Source of the DNA: Collybia mongolica
Taxonomy: Eukaryota > Basidiomycota > Agaricomycetes > Agaricales > Clitocybaceae
Reading direction: 5' to 3'
Assembly (NCBI GenBank): GCA_013420905.1
Contig: JAAXNY010000004.1
Span: forward strand, 4,340,001-4,404,000
DNA: 64,000 bases
The translations under genes and the position numbers were made by a program. Positions 1-10,600 of the stretch are shown in pieces. The notes beneath the pieces are model-generated. The model was given only the letters and a program-made list of their open reading frames with translations. It made no database searches and had not been told where the DNA came from. The first letter of the stretch is position 1. Each line of letters starts with the position of its first letter.

Positions 1-239
1 TGATCCAGCAGCAGAGAGGCAAGACTGAAGGAAAAGAAAGAGGAATGGGATGTGATCAGAGGGGTATAAAGTTGTGATGAGTGTATAGACAAGTTAAAGA
101 CTTGCTGAGATGATATCAAAGTTGAAGTTGAAGTTGAAGCCAAAGTCAAAGAAGATGAGATGATATCATTGTCAAAGATATCGGTTTGCAGCATAGTGCA
201 AGTGCAAGCATGTCAATGAATCAATATGATAACAGATGG

Positions 240-641
240 CTGTAGCACTAGTGTCACTGGTGTGATTAACCAGGGAAACAACTGGACAAAGGGCAAGATC
301 ACAGCATTTTACTCAATGAACTGAATAAAGCCCAGCAAAATTATCCTGTACATGAGATTGAAATACTGGCTGGAGTTGAAACAATGCTTTGGCACTGAGG
401 TATCTTGCAAGGGTGCTTGTTCCACTGGTATACAGATCATAAAGGTCTGATCCATCTCTTAAATCAGAAAAATCTGTCAGGTCATCAGGTTCAATGGAAG
501 GAGAAAATAGCAGAATTTGACTTTGAGATCATTCACTTACCTGGGACAGAGAATGCTCTGGCAGACACACTGTCACACTTGTATTCAAATGAGGTGAAAG
601 GCACAGTGCAACCCAACTCAAGAGTGCACAGAGAAAATTGA
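240..641 (+). pseudogene. RNase H domain of Gypsy polyprotein (degenerate)
   Basis: From 405 a frame reads WYTDHKGLIHLLNQKNLSGH, then ...QVQWKEKIAEFDFEIIHLPG and ENALADTLSHL. This is the C-terminal half of a retroelement RNase H, with the TDHK/L block and the ADxLSR-like block in which Arg is replaced by His. The upstream part (about 240-400) still resembles the start of the domain but is interrupted by a stop near 330 and a frame change. It belongs to the Gypsy remnant and cannot be expressed as one protein. Confidence 0.8.
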
Positions 642-999
642 AGACCTTGTTTCCATGGCCCTACTAGTAGGAGTAGAAGCAGTTGCATCTGTACCACCAA
701 GGTGACATGTTCTATGAACTAAAGATATAGGGGAACCTGCTGAGACTGAGTGACCTGAGGCATCTCACAAGTTTGCGAGCTGAATGAAGGGCAACTTTTG
801 TTTACATGGCCTGCACTCACACCAGGTAGATGGTAGGGAAGTGAAGTCCAAAAAGGATAAAATGGTACTGGAAGACAAGTGGTGTTCTATTGCAGAAATT
901 CCTACAATGAAAAGCTTGGAAACACCCAAGCCAGAACTCATTGAAGCCCTGAATGGTATAAATGATGGGATAGACAAGTTCTTTTGAGATGTACTAGAC

Positions 1000-1505
1000 A
1001 TGCCAAAAACCTTCTGGAACTTTGAATATGAGGATGGAAACCTCTATATGAAGTGGAATGACACTCGAGTAATATGCATTCCAGACATAGTCTATAATGG
1101 ACAGAAAGTCCATGAGATAATAATTTTGGAAGGTCAGAGTTTGTTGGCTCACCTAGGGCCCCAGAAGACACTGTCATACCTCCAAAATTATGTCTGGTGG
1201 AAAGACCTAACAATGGATATTTTCAAGTTTTGTGACTCCTGTGTAACATGCCAAAGGAGTAAACCAAGTATGCAGAAGCCATATGGTCTGCTGAACCCAT
1301 TGGAGGTTCCAGGGAAGCCTTGGGAGTCAATAGGTGTTGATTTTGTTGGACTACTACTGGAATCTTCAGACAGGGATGGAACATACAACTCAATAACAGT
1401 GATTATTGATCTGTTGCCAGGAATGGTCCACCTAGTACCAAGTTGTACAGAACAAATAGGACACTGACACAAATGATTTGTCAGTGTGCAAGTCCAGCTC
1501 AGAAT
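1000..1505 (+). pseudogene. Gypsy integrase, N-terminal part
   Basis: The frame starting at 1000 contains the H2C2 zinc-binding pattern (HLGPQKTLSYL ... CDSCVTCQRSK) followed by the start of the catalytic core (GKPWESIGVDFVGLL, where the Asp of VDF is the first acidic residue of the integrase triad). The frame meets a stop at 1467-1469. The integrase sequence is then cut at 1516 by an inserted element and resumes at 2482. At the nucleotide level, joining across the insert gives a continuous reading through QNDWVVKIPG, showing that the target was coding integrase sequence. Confidence 0.8.
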
Positions 1506-1516
1506 GACTGGGTAGT

Positions 1517-2470
1517 CAACGCTTCTTGATCTTTTACCACCACCATCTGACTGTGGGAATTCGTCCCTCCTGCACTAGGTTGTCCCTAAACTACCTGACA
1601 CCTCATCCCTAATCAACATTGCCTTTCATCAGACCACTCTTTTGGCCTGGGCCACCATCTTTTTATACCATATCCAAATTTTTAACTTATCAGAGCTGAT
1701 CCTGACTATCCGCAGGGTCATCTCATCTTGCCTGTACTGGGGGCTTCACTAATCCGTTCACATCCACCTCATCAACTACCAGGCCACATGAGGACACCAC
1801 AACTCTAGTACTCTGCTTTGCGCAGATCCTTAGGGAGCATCACCGCCAACATTCTCGACAATTTATTCGTACTTGCTTAACCACTACACCCAAACACAAA
1901 AGGAGGAAAGGTGTCTGGCCCCCAATCAGCTACTGTCCCTGCACAGAGCACACCTCTTGGGGAGAATGCCAGTTTATTGACCAATGGTGGGATTTGGTGG
2001 CCTTATTTTGGAGGGGAGTCATCACTTTGGGAGAGCGGTGTGGAACAGGGGGGAAAGTAATAGGGGGGATTCAGGAGAGGGGGAGCAGGTTTGAGGTACA
2101 GGTTGTTCATTTAGTTTGGACATTTATCTTTGACATGGGGGGGGAGTAATGGGTTTCCAGGGCGACCTGAAAATACCAGGAGGGGAGTGGAATGGGGTAC
2201 CAATGTGAAGGGAGGGGACCATGCCCCGACAAGCAAAGGCAAACCTTTAAGGCATTGGGAGGTTCAGACATGGTACAATACAATACCATTGAACTGCAGG
2301 TATCCTCAGTCTAGACCCGTAATATGACCTGGAGAGCAACTTAGTGTACAGCTCCACCCTGATGGCCCATTACAGATTACTTAGTGGTAATAGGTGTTTA
2401 TGCCCACATGTAGCTGGGTCAAACCCACATGCGCTTAATATTATTATATGACAAAAAAAAAAAAAAGAAG
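1517..2470 (+). mobile_element. Poly-A-tailed retroposon (LINE/SINE-like) inserted in Gypsy integrase
   Basis: A 954-base insertion bounded by an 11-base direct repeat, gactgggtagt, at 1506-1516 and 2471-2481. It ends in a run of about 14 A (2453-2466) followed by gaag. Removing the insert and one repeat copy restores an uninterrupted integrase reading, which fixes the boundaries. A variable-length target duplication plus a 3' A tail is the signature of target-primed reverse transcription. No reverse transcriptase is visible, so this is a 5'-truncated LINE or a SINE. It has more CpG than its host element, consistent with later arrival. The family is not identified. Confidence 0.75.
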
Positions 2471-2481
2471 GACTGGGTAGT

Positions 2482-2697
2482 GAAAATACCTGGTATGAAA
2501 TTTGCAATCAATTCTGCATGTTCCTCAACAACAGGGCATGCTCCATTCTTCTTGAATACAGGGAGACTACCTTGAAGTATGATATGGGATGTCCCATGCA
2601 CAGATAAATACCCAGGAGTGTGCATGTTTGCCAATAGAATCAAGAATAGCATCATGCACACACATGACTGTATAATAGCAGACTGGGTGAAATAGAC
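2482..2697 (+). pseudogene. Gypsy integrase, C-terminal core part
   Basis: Immediately after the target duplication the reading continues AINSACSSTTGHAPFFLNTG, the conserved integrase stretch that follows the catalytic Glu (usually A.N...hsSTg.SPF....G). The Glu/Lys-rich helix after it is degraded. This places the retroposon insertion just before the end of the integrase core. Confidence 0.7.
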
Positions 2698-3145
2698 GTG
2701 TGCTGCAAATCAAAAATGTCATCAGTCTCCTTTTGTAGAAGGGGACTTGGCTTACATTTTGACAAAAAATATAGCCTTTCCCAAGGGTTTGTGCTGAAGT
2801 ACATAGGGCCCTATAAGCTTGTAAAAGACTTTGGGAACAACTCATTTAAAGTGGACTTACCAGCAACACTGAAGAAGAGGGGGGTACACAATGTGTTCCA
2901 CTCCTCATTGTTGTGTGTCCACATACCAAACAATGACAGGTTGTTTCCAGGGCAAGCTGAGTCTCAATTTCAATTAACAGATGATCCTGAAGCCAAATAG
3001 GCCATTGACTGAGTTTTATCTCATTCAGAATCTGGTCCCAAATCAATTTTTGAACTTCTTTGGAAGTCTGGAGATATAACATGGCTCCCATTTGACAAGG
3101 GCAACCACCTTATTCAAATACAACAATACCTTGAAGTCTGGGATG
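2698..3145 (+). pseudogene. Gypsy integrase C-terminal and chromodomain-like region
   Basis: A frame reads KYIGPYKLVKDFGNNSFKVD, then ...LPATLKKRGVHNVFHSSLL, the GPY/F module of Gypsy integrases with its VFHvSLL box. A neighbouring frame supplies the preceding GDLAYILTKN block, so at least one frameshift lies near 2780. From 3010 another frame reads ILSH.ESGPKSIFELLWKSGDITWLP, which is like the chromodomain appended to chromoviral integrases (VWKGWGpeddTWEP type). Several frame changes make it non-functional. Confidence 0.7.
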
Positions 3146-3150
3146 CACCA

Positions 3151-4021
3151 ATGTTTGGTAAATTGCCTGCTGAATCTGGGAACCCACCAGAAGAGGACAT
3201 TCAGGTATCATTGAACTTGATTTTGATTGCTGACTCTGAGACAGAAATTTATTTCCTCTCTGCAATCATGCTGACTGGCAGGTCCTCAGCAGTTAAAGAG
3301 ACTGCAAAATTCCTAGGCAACAACACAACCACCCAGATCCCTCCCAGACCACACCAACACTTGTGTGAACATTGTCTCTCCTGCCCACTAAAAAACCACT
3401 CCAAAATGCCTTACTACATCCCAGACAAACAACTGAAAGCCTTTGAGTGCACACTGAAAACCTTAATCTTCACCCATATCAAGTCAAAAAAGTGCATTTG
3501 GCTTGCACACAAGCAGGTACTCCAATGCCTAACACATGACAACCATCTTTGAGCATGCACCAGCAACCCAAACCCCAGTATGGCTCCCATTGCTGAATCA
3601 GCCAGATACACAGACCTCATGATGCATATCAATATTGAAGAAAATTTAGATGACAAATACAGACTCCTATACAATACAGGAGATGATCCCTTTACAGATG
3701 GAGTAGGCAGACACCTGCAGATTGCTAATCTTCTTGGCCCCACCATGTTCAACACCACCATATACATACATCCCTTCAACTCCTGAGCCAGTGAGGGTAC
3801 ACACAGCCCCATACAATGATTGGGGTCTCAAAGATAATGCAGATTTTAAAAAAGTGATAGGAGCGGTGCTGATTGATGTTATGGTGAGGAAAGTTCAGAA
3901 GGATAAAAACATAAAGGAGAGTAAGGATAACAAAAGAAAGATGGAGGAGGCTAGGGCTCTGCTGAACAACAGAGCTAGTGGCTCAGGCAGCCAAGTGAAG
4001 ACCAACAAGAACAAGCATTGA
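3151..4021 (+). pseudogene. 3' extension of Gypsy polyprotein, unrecognised
   Basis: Three overlapping or adjacent frames (3151-3552, 3580-3786, 3722-4021) continue the element after the chromodomain-like block. They contain a Cys/His cluster (HQHLCEHCLSCP), a long hydrophilic stretch and a Lys-rich tail (VQKDKNIKESKDNKRKMEEA) ending at 4021. I do not recognise a domain. The position directly before the polypurine tract makes an element-specific 3' ORF more likely than a captured host gene. Frame changes near 3560 and 3780 show decay. Confidence 0.45.
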
Positions 4022-4135
4022 AAGAAGAATCAAGACCCACATATGTAATCCCCAGCAGCTCAGAAAGAAATGGCCCCAGATGCATCTAATGACTTGGCCC
4101 CCTTGGACAATGCTATGGAGGCCTGAACATTCCTG

Positions 4136-4160
4136 GGAGGGATGTTGGAGGGTGTGTGTA
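4136..4160 (+). other. Probable polypurine tract and start of 3' LTR
   Basis: The purine-rich ctgggagggatgttggaggg is followed directly by tgtgtgtaagg. A polypurine tract abutting a TGT is where a 3' LTR starts. No second LTR copy is in the window, so the LTR end cannot be placed and this stays tentative. Confidence 0.45.
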
Positions 4161-4939
4161 AGGATTGGAACTTGTGATACTTCAACAGTCCAGCACTTAT
4201 TCTCTCCCCCAGTAAAAACATAGGGTGATCAATATCTCCACCCCATTTATTTTTTCATTCATTAAAAACTCAATCCCTTGATCTCTGGAGGCTCCTCTTT
4301 AAGAAAAGCACAATATATTACTAAAACATATTACATACTCACTTCTAGCTACCTATATATATGGTCCCTATAGTCTGCATGTAATCTTAGCTTACTTTAA
4401 AATTACTGTTGTTAAAACAGTTCTTTCCAAAAGACCTGAGCTCTTTCCTACCAAGTTGTGCCATAACTGCTAGTCAATTGCGTTATTATTCACTTATCAT
4501 CACACATGTACACCTCATGTTTTGAGGTCAATCAGTATGATCCTTGATGTACCTCCTTGGGCCACAAACCACTTTGAACAAGATCTCAACATACACACAA
4601 GTGATATACAATGGGGCTATCTGTGAGTAGATCTTGTATGATTTTTGTACACTAATTGGAGTACCTTGTAGGGATAAAATTTCAAGTCAGATTTTCCTAG
4701 ACCAGTAAATAATCATTCAAAACTATAACAATCACCATAATTACAGCCCTGAGTCATGACCCAGGTTATGATGCAATCATGATTAGATATGACTGGGGGG
4801 TAACAAATTATTGCATGCCAATCATATCATTAGCTCAAAAAAAAACATCTGATTACATAGTAACTGGTCCAATATTTTTGTAAAAGACTATGTAATTACC
4901 CAGCAGTCTAGGTGAAGAATGTAAACTATATACAATTAG
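4160..4939. other. AT-rich sequence, probably LTR and flanking repeat
   Basis: No coding sequence is visible. The stretch is AT-rich and CpG-poor and may hold the remaining 3' LTR. No direct copy of any part was found elsewhere in the window. Confidence 0.4.
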
Positions 4940-4945
4940 GTGACT

Positions 4946-6246
4946 ATTTCACTTACAGCTCATATGCACTGCTTTAATACTGGGGCATTGGATTCTATCA
5001 CAAATGTTACAGATTTTGTGACTGGTTTTCTTTTCACTGTCTTTGAGTCTGTGTCAGGGACCTCTGCTGGGGGCAGTACAGTCATGTCTGCTATGTTTTC
5101 AGTGAGTGGTGATGGTTTGGCTTTGGCAGAGATAGGGATTGTTGCATGTTGTCAAGTGATCCTTGGTCTTGTTGCTGTTGTTACTTTCCCCTTTCCCTTT
5201 GCTTGTTTTGTTGGCTGGGTCTGATTTGTGGTGGCTTGAGCTATTTTTAGCTTCTTCTTTGGTATAACAGCTGGGGGTGGATGAGGCTTGAGTGGTGCTG
5301 GAACTAGAATATATTAATACTACTCATGTAAATATATGACAACAATGTACCATTTTCTTTCAGGGCTGGCACTGGTGAGGTGGTGGAGGGCAACAAGGGA
5401 TCCACCTGTGGTGCTAATTTTGATACTGGGCAGCCCCTTGCTTTTGGGTGCTGTTTCACTGGCACTACCATTTTGTTACCTGGCAACATCTCATTTTGGG
5501 AATTGCATTTGGAGCTACTGAATCTCTTAAGATCCAGCACAAGCCCAAGAGAAGTGGGTGGTGTGCTTCTAGTTGGTGTTGCTGGAGGTGGGTGGGTGAA
5601 TAGTAATTGGATTTTTGGCTGTGTATTCCATTTTGATTGTTGTGCTTGCTTTTTGCACATCTGTCTGGGAAGGGTTGGCTCAGTAATAATGGGGAATGAT
5701 GTTTGTATTGCATGATGTGGTGTGGATAGGCCAGCATGAGCAGATACTTCCAGACTTCAGCTCTCATCACTTTCCATATCAGTTAGGTTGTTGCTGGATG
5801 CCCAATCAGGTGCATCTCAATTATGGGTGATGTCTTCATTACTGCTGAATTATACCTCTATGTCCCAATTAATATTTACTTTGTGCTTGGGAGATTCTGA
5901 GCCCTGTTTTTTGTTCATGGTAGTAGACTTGCCAAATATGATCTCTTGGCACATGTCCATGATGCAATTGAATGCAGCCTTTCCATGTGCTATGTGGCAT
6001 TGTTGTTGAAGGTATCAAGGTAGTCCTCCCAATTTTGACCTGATCATACATCTTCAGAAGCAAATTCTGTGTCTTCAGATATAATAAATACCAACTTATA
6101 CAGTATACTTTGTCCAGTAAATGAGACTTTAATTCAGAATTAACATACCAATATGGCAAAGACAGGTATTGAGTAGAATGGAATGTCTTTGAGATATTTG
6201 ATGCCCTATTTTTTTCCATATGTAGCAGGGCTGCTTGCCTCCCCAT
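4946..6246 (-). pseudogene. Degenerate minus-strand gene, unrecognised
   Basis: On the minus strand several frames look like exon remnants. About 5300-5660 is Pro/Ser/Lys-rich with a plausible intron at about 5288-5340 ending tattctag. About 4950-5285 continues with a Lys-rich and then a VPPAEVPDT-like segment, interrupted by a stop. About 5870-6246 precedes them. CpG is almost absent. The compositional bias on one strand and the intron-like junction suggest a former gene, or the ORF of an unknown element, rather than random sequence. No domain is recognised and no intact reading exists. Confidence 0.3.
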
Positions 6247-6249
6247 CTA

Positions 6250-6870
6250 GTGAGGCCAACCCAAACAAGACAGCCTTCAGAAGCTATGAGAGCTTTTGTA
6301 AGAGATAATAATGTCCCAATATGTAAATACTACTTACTAGAAAAATCTCCAGTAACTGGAAAAGTGTTGATTCATATCCTTCAAGTTGTTTTTGCCAAAT
6401 ACATGGAGGAAAAAGTATTGGTGGGAGCATTGGCAGTGGACCTTTTTTTGTAGTGCACTTCTGTAGTTCTCATGGAAAGTGTATCAACTTTAATATGTCT
6501 GGGGCCAACTCACACTTGAAATTGGGCCTGAAAAGGTCAGCACTTAGGTGTGTTATGCATGGACCTGCCTTTTGACACCTGTCCATAAGTGTGCTACACA
6601 TGTCCTTTGCACCAAGCCAAAACTAGGCACAAAATATAATTATAATGAAAGATAATGCTTCCCATTACAAACCTCTGCATGGAAATTCCCATAACTTCTC
6701 ACCATAATATGAAAATGCACAGGAAGGAACTCATATAATTGAGTGAGCCATCCATTGTGTTGTGCCACAAGGTCACCACAGAAATGATTTTGGGGGAGTA
6801 GACACATGGGGCTAGGGCATGGTGATACAAAGAGGTGTGGGTCATTGAAAAATGTTGAAAAGAGTTCATA
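6250..6870. other. No supported gene
   Basis: AT-rich, CpG-poor sequence. A short plus-strand frame (6235-6453) is open but matches nothing I recognise and has no intron or start context. It is treated as chance or decayed repeat. Confidence 0.4.
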
Positions 6871-6875
6871 TTAAG

Positions 6876-7736
6876 TCATATATTCCTTCCCAAGAGTCTT
6901 GATTAGGGCTAACTCTTGCTTTACAATGTTAGTCATGTCTGTTTCAGCATCTGACATAGCCTCTAAGGCCTCCTTAATCTCAGTGATCTCAAGTTTGAAT
7001 GCTTTGTTTTTGGAATTCAATTCTTTGCATTTGTCTTGTAAAATCTGCACGTTATGTTGTGTTACTAATAGTACCTATAAGATACAGTCCTTCTTGTCAG
7101 GCTTCTGAAACACACATATGGGGACTTACTTTTTTGTATGTTGCAAGTTTCAAAGGTCCTGCCAATAAGTCATCAAGACTACCAGAGGAACAAGCTTCAG
7201 AGTCAGAATCATCACTGACAATAGACAGTTGTTTCCAATGGGCCATCTGTGGTGTATTGCAGGAGTGAAGAGAGCTGGGTGGTTTCAACTGCCAACAGTT
7301 TGGATAAATGGATTTTGTCATATGGGAAGTGCATGGATGCAATGTGTTTGTTACCTGCATATAATGCTGCAGCACTTTTGGAGGGAAATGAGGGGCCATA
7401 TACTCTTGTAAGAGTGCAGTACAGAGAGAATAGAATGGGGGGTGGGAATAGATGCAGAATGAGGGGACAATGAGGAAAGGGCACCCTGAGGGGCAGAGGG
7501 AGGTGAGTCTCACAGGCTGCTCATCATGCAGCATGTCCCCTCCCACTTCAGGGACCCAAAATGAGAAGGACATGGCCACCAATGCCCAGGGTGCCCTGGT
7601 GCACCTGGAAGACAACAACAACAACAACAACAAAGACAGCAGGCTTTGCATAGAGGTTGGTAGCCTTCAACAATCTCTGAGTTATGACTATAATGTTATA
7701 CCTGAATTTAGGTTCAAGAGTTGGCCCATCAAGTAG
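6876..7736 (-). pseudogene. Minus-strand exon remnants with coiled-coil-like tail
   Basis: On the minus strand, 7050-6878 reads VQILQDKCKELNSKNKAFKL followed by EITEIKEALEAMSD..., a heptad-like, charged helix ending in a stop. Upstream, 7212-7130 reads DSDSEACSSGSLDDLLAGPL, followed by a GT-like donor. The piece lies downstream of the GTPase fragments on the same strand and could be its C-terminal helix or a neighbouring gene. Hydrophobic and low-complexity frames between 7300 and 7650 do not form a convincing exon. Confidence 0.3.
7613..7632. repeat. (AAC)n microsatellite
   Basis: Six to seven AAC units in a row inside the CpG-poor block. Confidence 0.9.
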
Positions 7737-9081
7737 CTGGGAACTCCACAATCAATTCAGGACATCTTGGAAAGAAAGTATAAGGCATGCTCACTTGTTG
7801 AAACAAGTCCAGCAGTGCCTGTGACTGGGATTCTGACTTTGTATGGTCAAAAAAGTTTCTGTATTGTTCAATATTCTTGGAGATGATTTCAAGCCATACA
7901 ATAATATCAGTGAGCACCATAATATCAGCACTCACATCAGTTCCATCATTTTCCCTTCCTCAATGTCAATTTTAGGAATGGAGAACATATTCAACCAGTT
8001 ACACATACAAAGAGTTTCCTGTTACTCTGAGTTGACAAGTATGACCCCATTTTTGAAATTATCCATCAAGAGGAGCTTTGAACTGAGAGCATCAAAGGAA
8101 ATTGTCTCTTAAGGGGGACCCATAATCCATGAGTCTGACCAGGCATTATGTCCCTCTGTAGCTCATCCAATAATCCATGCAGTTCCAGTGTGTTAGGTTT
8201 AATCATTCTATTGGAAAGCAAGGGTGGGGTTTTTGAGGCATCATAGAGTCCAAAGTAAGCTTGAGTATTGTCCAGGCATCTTTGTGGTTGACCAGTTCCA
8301 CCTGGATAAAAAGAGGTGTAGGTTCCGGACCATTCATGATGATATCAACAATTTTCCAGGATAATGGTGCAGTGTCATCAAAATGTGCAATTTGCACTCT
8401 GTATTGTAACAAATCTGGCCAATGCTCCCTCTGCAACCATGCTTCTTGCCTCTTACCATCATCTACTTCATTCCATATTGTTGTCACAAGAATAACATTA
8501 GCTATTGCATCCCTGTCACATAATCCTGAGAGAACAGACAGTATGCAGCATTGAGCAAAAATGTCTGTGATTCAGTGCATCTACACAATTCCAGTGAGTT
8601 TGATTTTCTTCCTATACCTATCAACCCTTCCTATACATAAGTGCACAGCATTTGTTCAACTGTTAGCTCATGCATCTTTTAACCAGGTAGCAGTCTCCCA
8701 CAAGGTCCACAAGTCAGAGATGTAAGTGTTGTCAAAACCAGGAGTATCGACAAAGACAATAGGTAGACTGGTATCTGGATGGCTAGCTCTCACAGCATGA
8801 ACTTTCATTATTTCTGACTCCAAATCCATGCCCTATTGTTTTCCCACCCTGTCCAGTGGCCAGATCTACTTGGGTGGAGTGGGCAAACACACTGTGTGGC
8901 AGGTACTCGTTCTTTATTTCTTTTCTTTTGAGAAATAAGTCCATTCCACATTCAGGAAGTTGTAAATGACTAGAAACAATGTAGATGATAGTTTATAGAG
9001 GTCATGTGACCATGGGAAAATGTTACCAAGTAAACAAGCAATGCCTGTGCACAAAGCCCAATGCCATAGCTTGCCTGGTTA

Positions 9082-9294
9082 CAGTAGGTCAAAAAACTGT
9101 CCCAATGTTTGGTCATTTTATAATGATTTACTTATAACAGAGTACTGGAGATTAATATCATTCTGAGAAATATATATATGATACTACACTATATTAGCTT
9201 TGAAATGAGCCCCTACTTTCCTTATTTGAATAAAAACTCATTTCATAACAAATTGAACAAAATAATTACTCATTGGGACAGTTTTTTGACCTAC
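9082..9294. repeat. MITE-like segment, copy 1 (ends match 10,439/14,643 copy)
   Basis: Inverted ends cagtaggtcaaaaaactgtc (9082) and its reverse complement (to 9294) enclose about 170 bases. The same sequence in reverse complement flanks the pogo element (10,439-10,598 and 14,591-14,643). Copy 1 abuts the Tc1-like transposase fragment, so it is probably the element's own 3' terminal region. The second copy would be a short derivative that moved alone. Confidence 0.75.
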
Positions 9295-9735
9295 ATCTCC
9301 AAAGTCTCTATTTACACAATTAATACTTGGTATGACCACCTTTTGCCTTAATAACTGCTTGAACCCTTCTAGGCATGCTTTCTATAAGTGTCTGGCATGT
9401 TTCTGGTGGAATTCCATTCCATTCCACTACCACCCTATCCCACATCTCATGTACTCCTTTGGGGGCTGTTGGGTATTTCTTAAGTGCCTTCTTCAACACT
9501 ACCCAGAGATGTTCAATGGGGTTGATGTCAGGGGATTGTGCTGGCCAGGCCATAACATCAATGTTGTTGTCTTCAAACCACTTGGTTGCCTTGTTGGATG
9601 CATGTTTGGGGTCATTGTCCTGCTGAAACATCCTCTCTCCCTCCGGCATCTCCAGCTTTTCAAAGCTTTCCACTACTCCCCCATCCAAAATCTGGCAGTA
9701 TTGGTCTGCATTTATAATTACAAGTTCTTTAGTTT
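9082..9735 (-). mobile_element. Tc1/mariner-like element, 3' half
   Basis: The minus-strand frame 9688-9320 encodes the C-terminal part of a Tc1-type transposase: MFQQDNDPKHAS, then WPAQSPDINPIEHLW. The second Asp and the Glu are separated by 34 residues, giving the DD34E signature. The stop is followed within about 25 bases by a 213-bp segment with inverted ends (9082-9294), beginning cagtaggtcaaaaaactg after a TA (9080-9081). The N-terminal half of the transposase, including the first catalytic Asp and the DNA-binding domain, is missing. Sequence similarity to it stops at about 9730, where the palindrome arm begins. It is therefore a non-autonomous fossil. Confidence 0.8.
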
Positions 9736-9743
9736 ACTAAAGA

Positions 9744-10438
9744 CGAGTTCTTTATCAACCCAGTTTTTGGGCAGAAAGGTGATTCAGTCATTCATTCATT
9801 GATTCATATTTCAACACCATGGGAAAATATTTCCATAATGGGATTTTTCTTCTCTTATGGCTTTTTACAGCATTTCTCCACAAATACAAAGTATTGTGAC
9901 ATAATTTGCATGTATTTTGGATGCTTACATAATGCCTTTGATGATGCCATCAAAATTATGCATATCTAATATTTCACAGTGTCACATTTCAAATTTTATT
10001 TTGTGATTTTCTCCATAACTAGTAAAGCTATTAACTTTGTTTTTATATGTTTGGAATGTACAAACATGGCTCTACAATTTCCTTGTTGAGCATAATTTTC
10101 CCACGGTCCATTTTGAGCGAAATATCAGAAATGTCCAGATTCAGCTAGTTTTGAAGGTCTGTGTGTTATGCCAGGGGTGAACAAACATCTTATAACAACA
10201 ATGACCCTGACCAAACATGACCCTTGTGGGAAATTACACTAAACATTGGAATAATCAACAACTACTACTATATTTACCTGAAATACAAATAGGATTGATT
10301 TCTCTATTTATTGACACATGTCACATGATCTATTCCACCACATAAGTATACCAAATACATGACAACAATCTGAATGCTTATTTAGTGTACATGATCCTGG
10401 TAAAAGCTAGTTCTGATGGTTTTTGTGTTTTCTCCATA
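9744..10438. repeat. Left arm of a long palindrome
   Basis: About 690 bases that recur, nearly identical and in reverse complement, at 14,644-15,334. The inner end is ...tttctcca followed by TA. The outer end is cgagttctttatcaaccc. No coding potential. Removing everything between 10,439 and 14,643 would join the arms as a palindrome centred on tccaTAtgga. Confidence 0.85.
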
Positions 10439-10600
10439 CAGTAGGTCAAAAAACTGTCCCAATGAGTAATTATTTTGTTCAATTTGTTATGAAATGAGTT
10501 TTTATTCAAATAAGGAATGTAGGGGCTCATTTAAAAGCTAATATAGTGTAGTATCATATATATATTTCTCAGAATGATATTAATCTCCAGTACTCTGTTA

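Larger units (their letters stand above)
240..4150 (+). mobile_element. Decayed Ty3/Gypsy LTR retrotransposon, 3' two-thirds
   Basis: Remnant of an LTR retrotransposon read left to right. The order RNase H (about 240-640), integrase zinc finger and core (1000-1505, resuming 2482-2690), chromodomain-like tail (2698-3140), a further C-terminal ORF region (3151-4021) and a purine-rich tract before a TGT start (about 4136-4151) is the Ty3/Gypsy order. Reading frames are broken several times by stops and frameshifts, and CpG is strongly depleted, so the copy is old. The 5' LTR, gag, protease and most of the reverse transcriptase lie left of the window or are lost. The integrase is split by a separate insertion at 1517-2470. 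Domain assignment is from recognisable motifs; the exact family inside Gypsy is not determined. Confidence 0.85.

Noticed and set aside
9320..9802. Plus-strand frame of 156 codons over the Tc1 fragment
   Set aside because: Shadow of the minus-strand transposase, which has the DD34E motifs.
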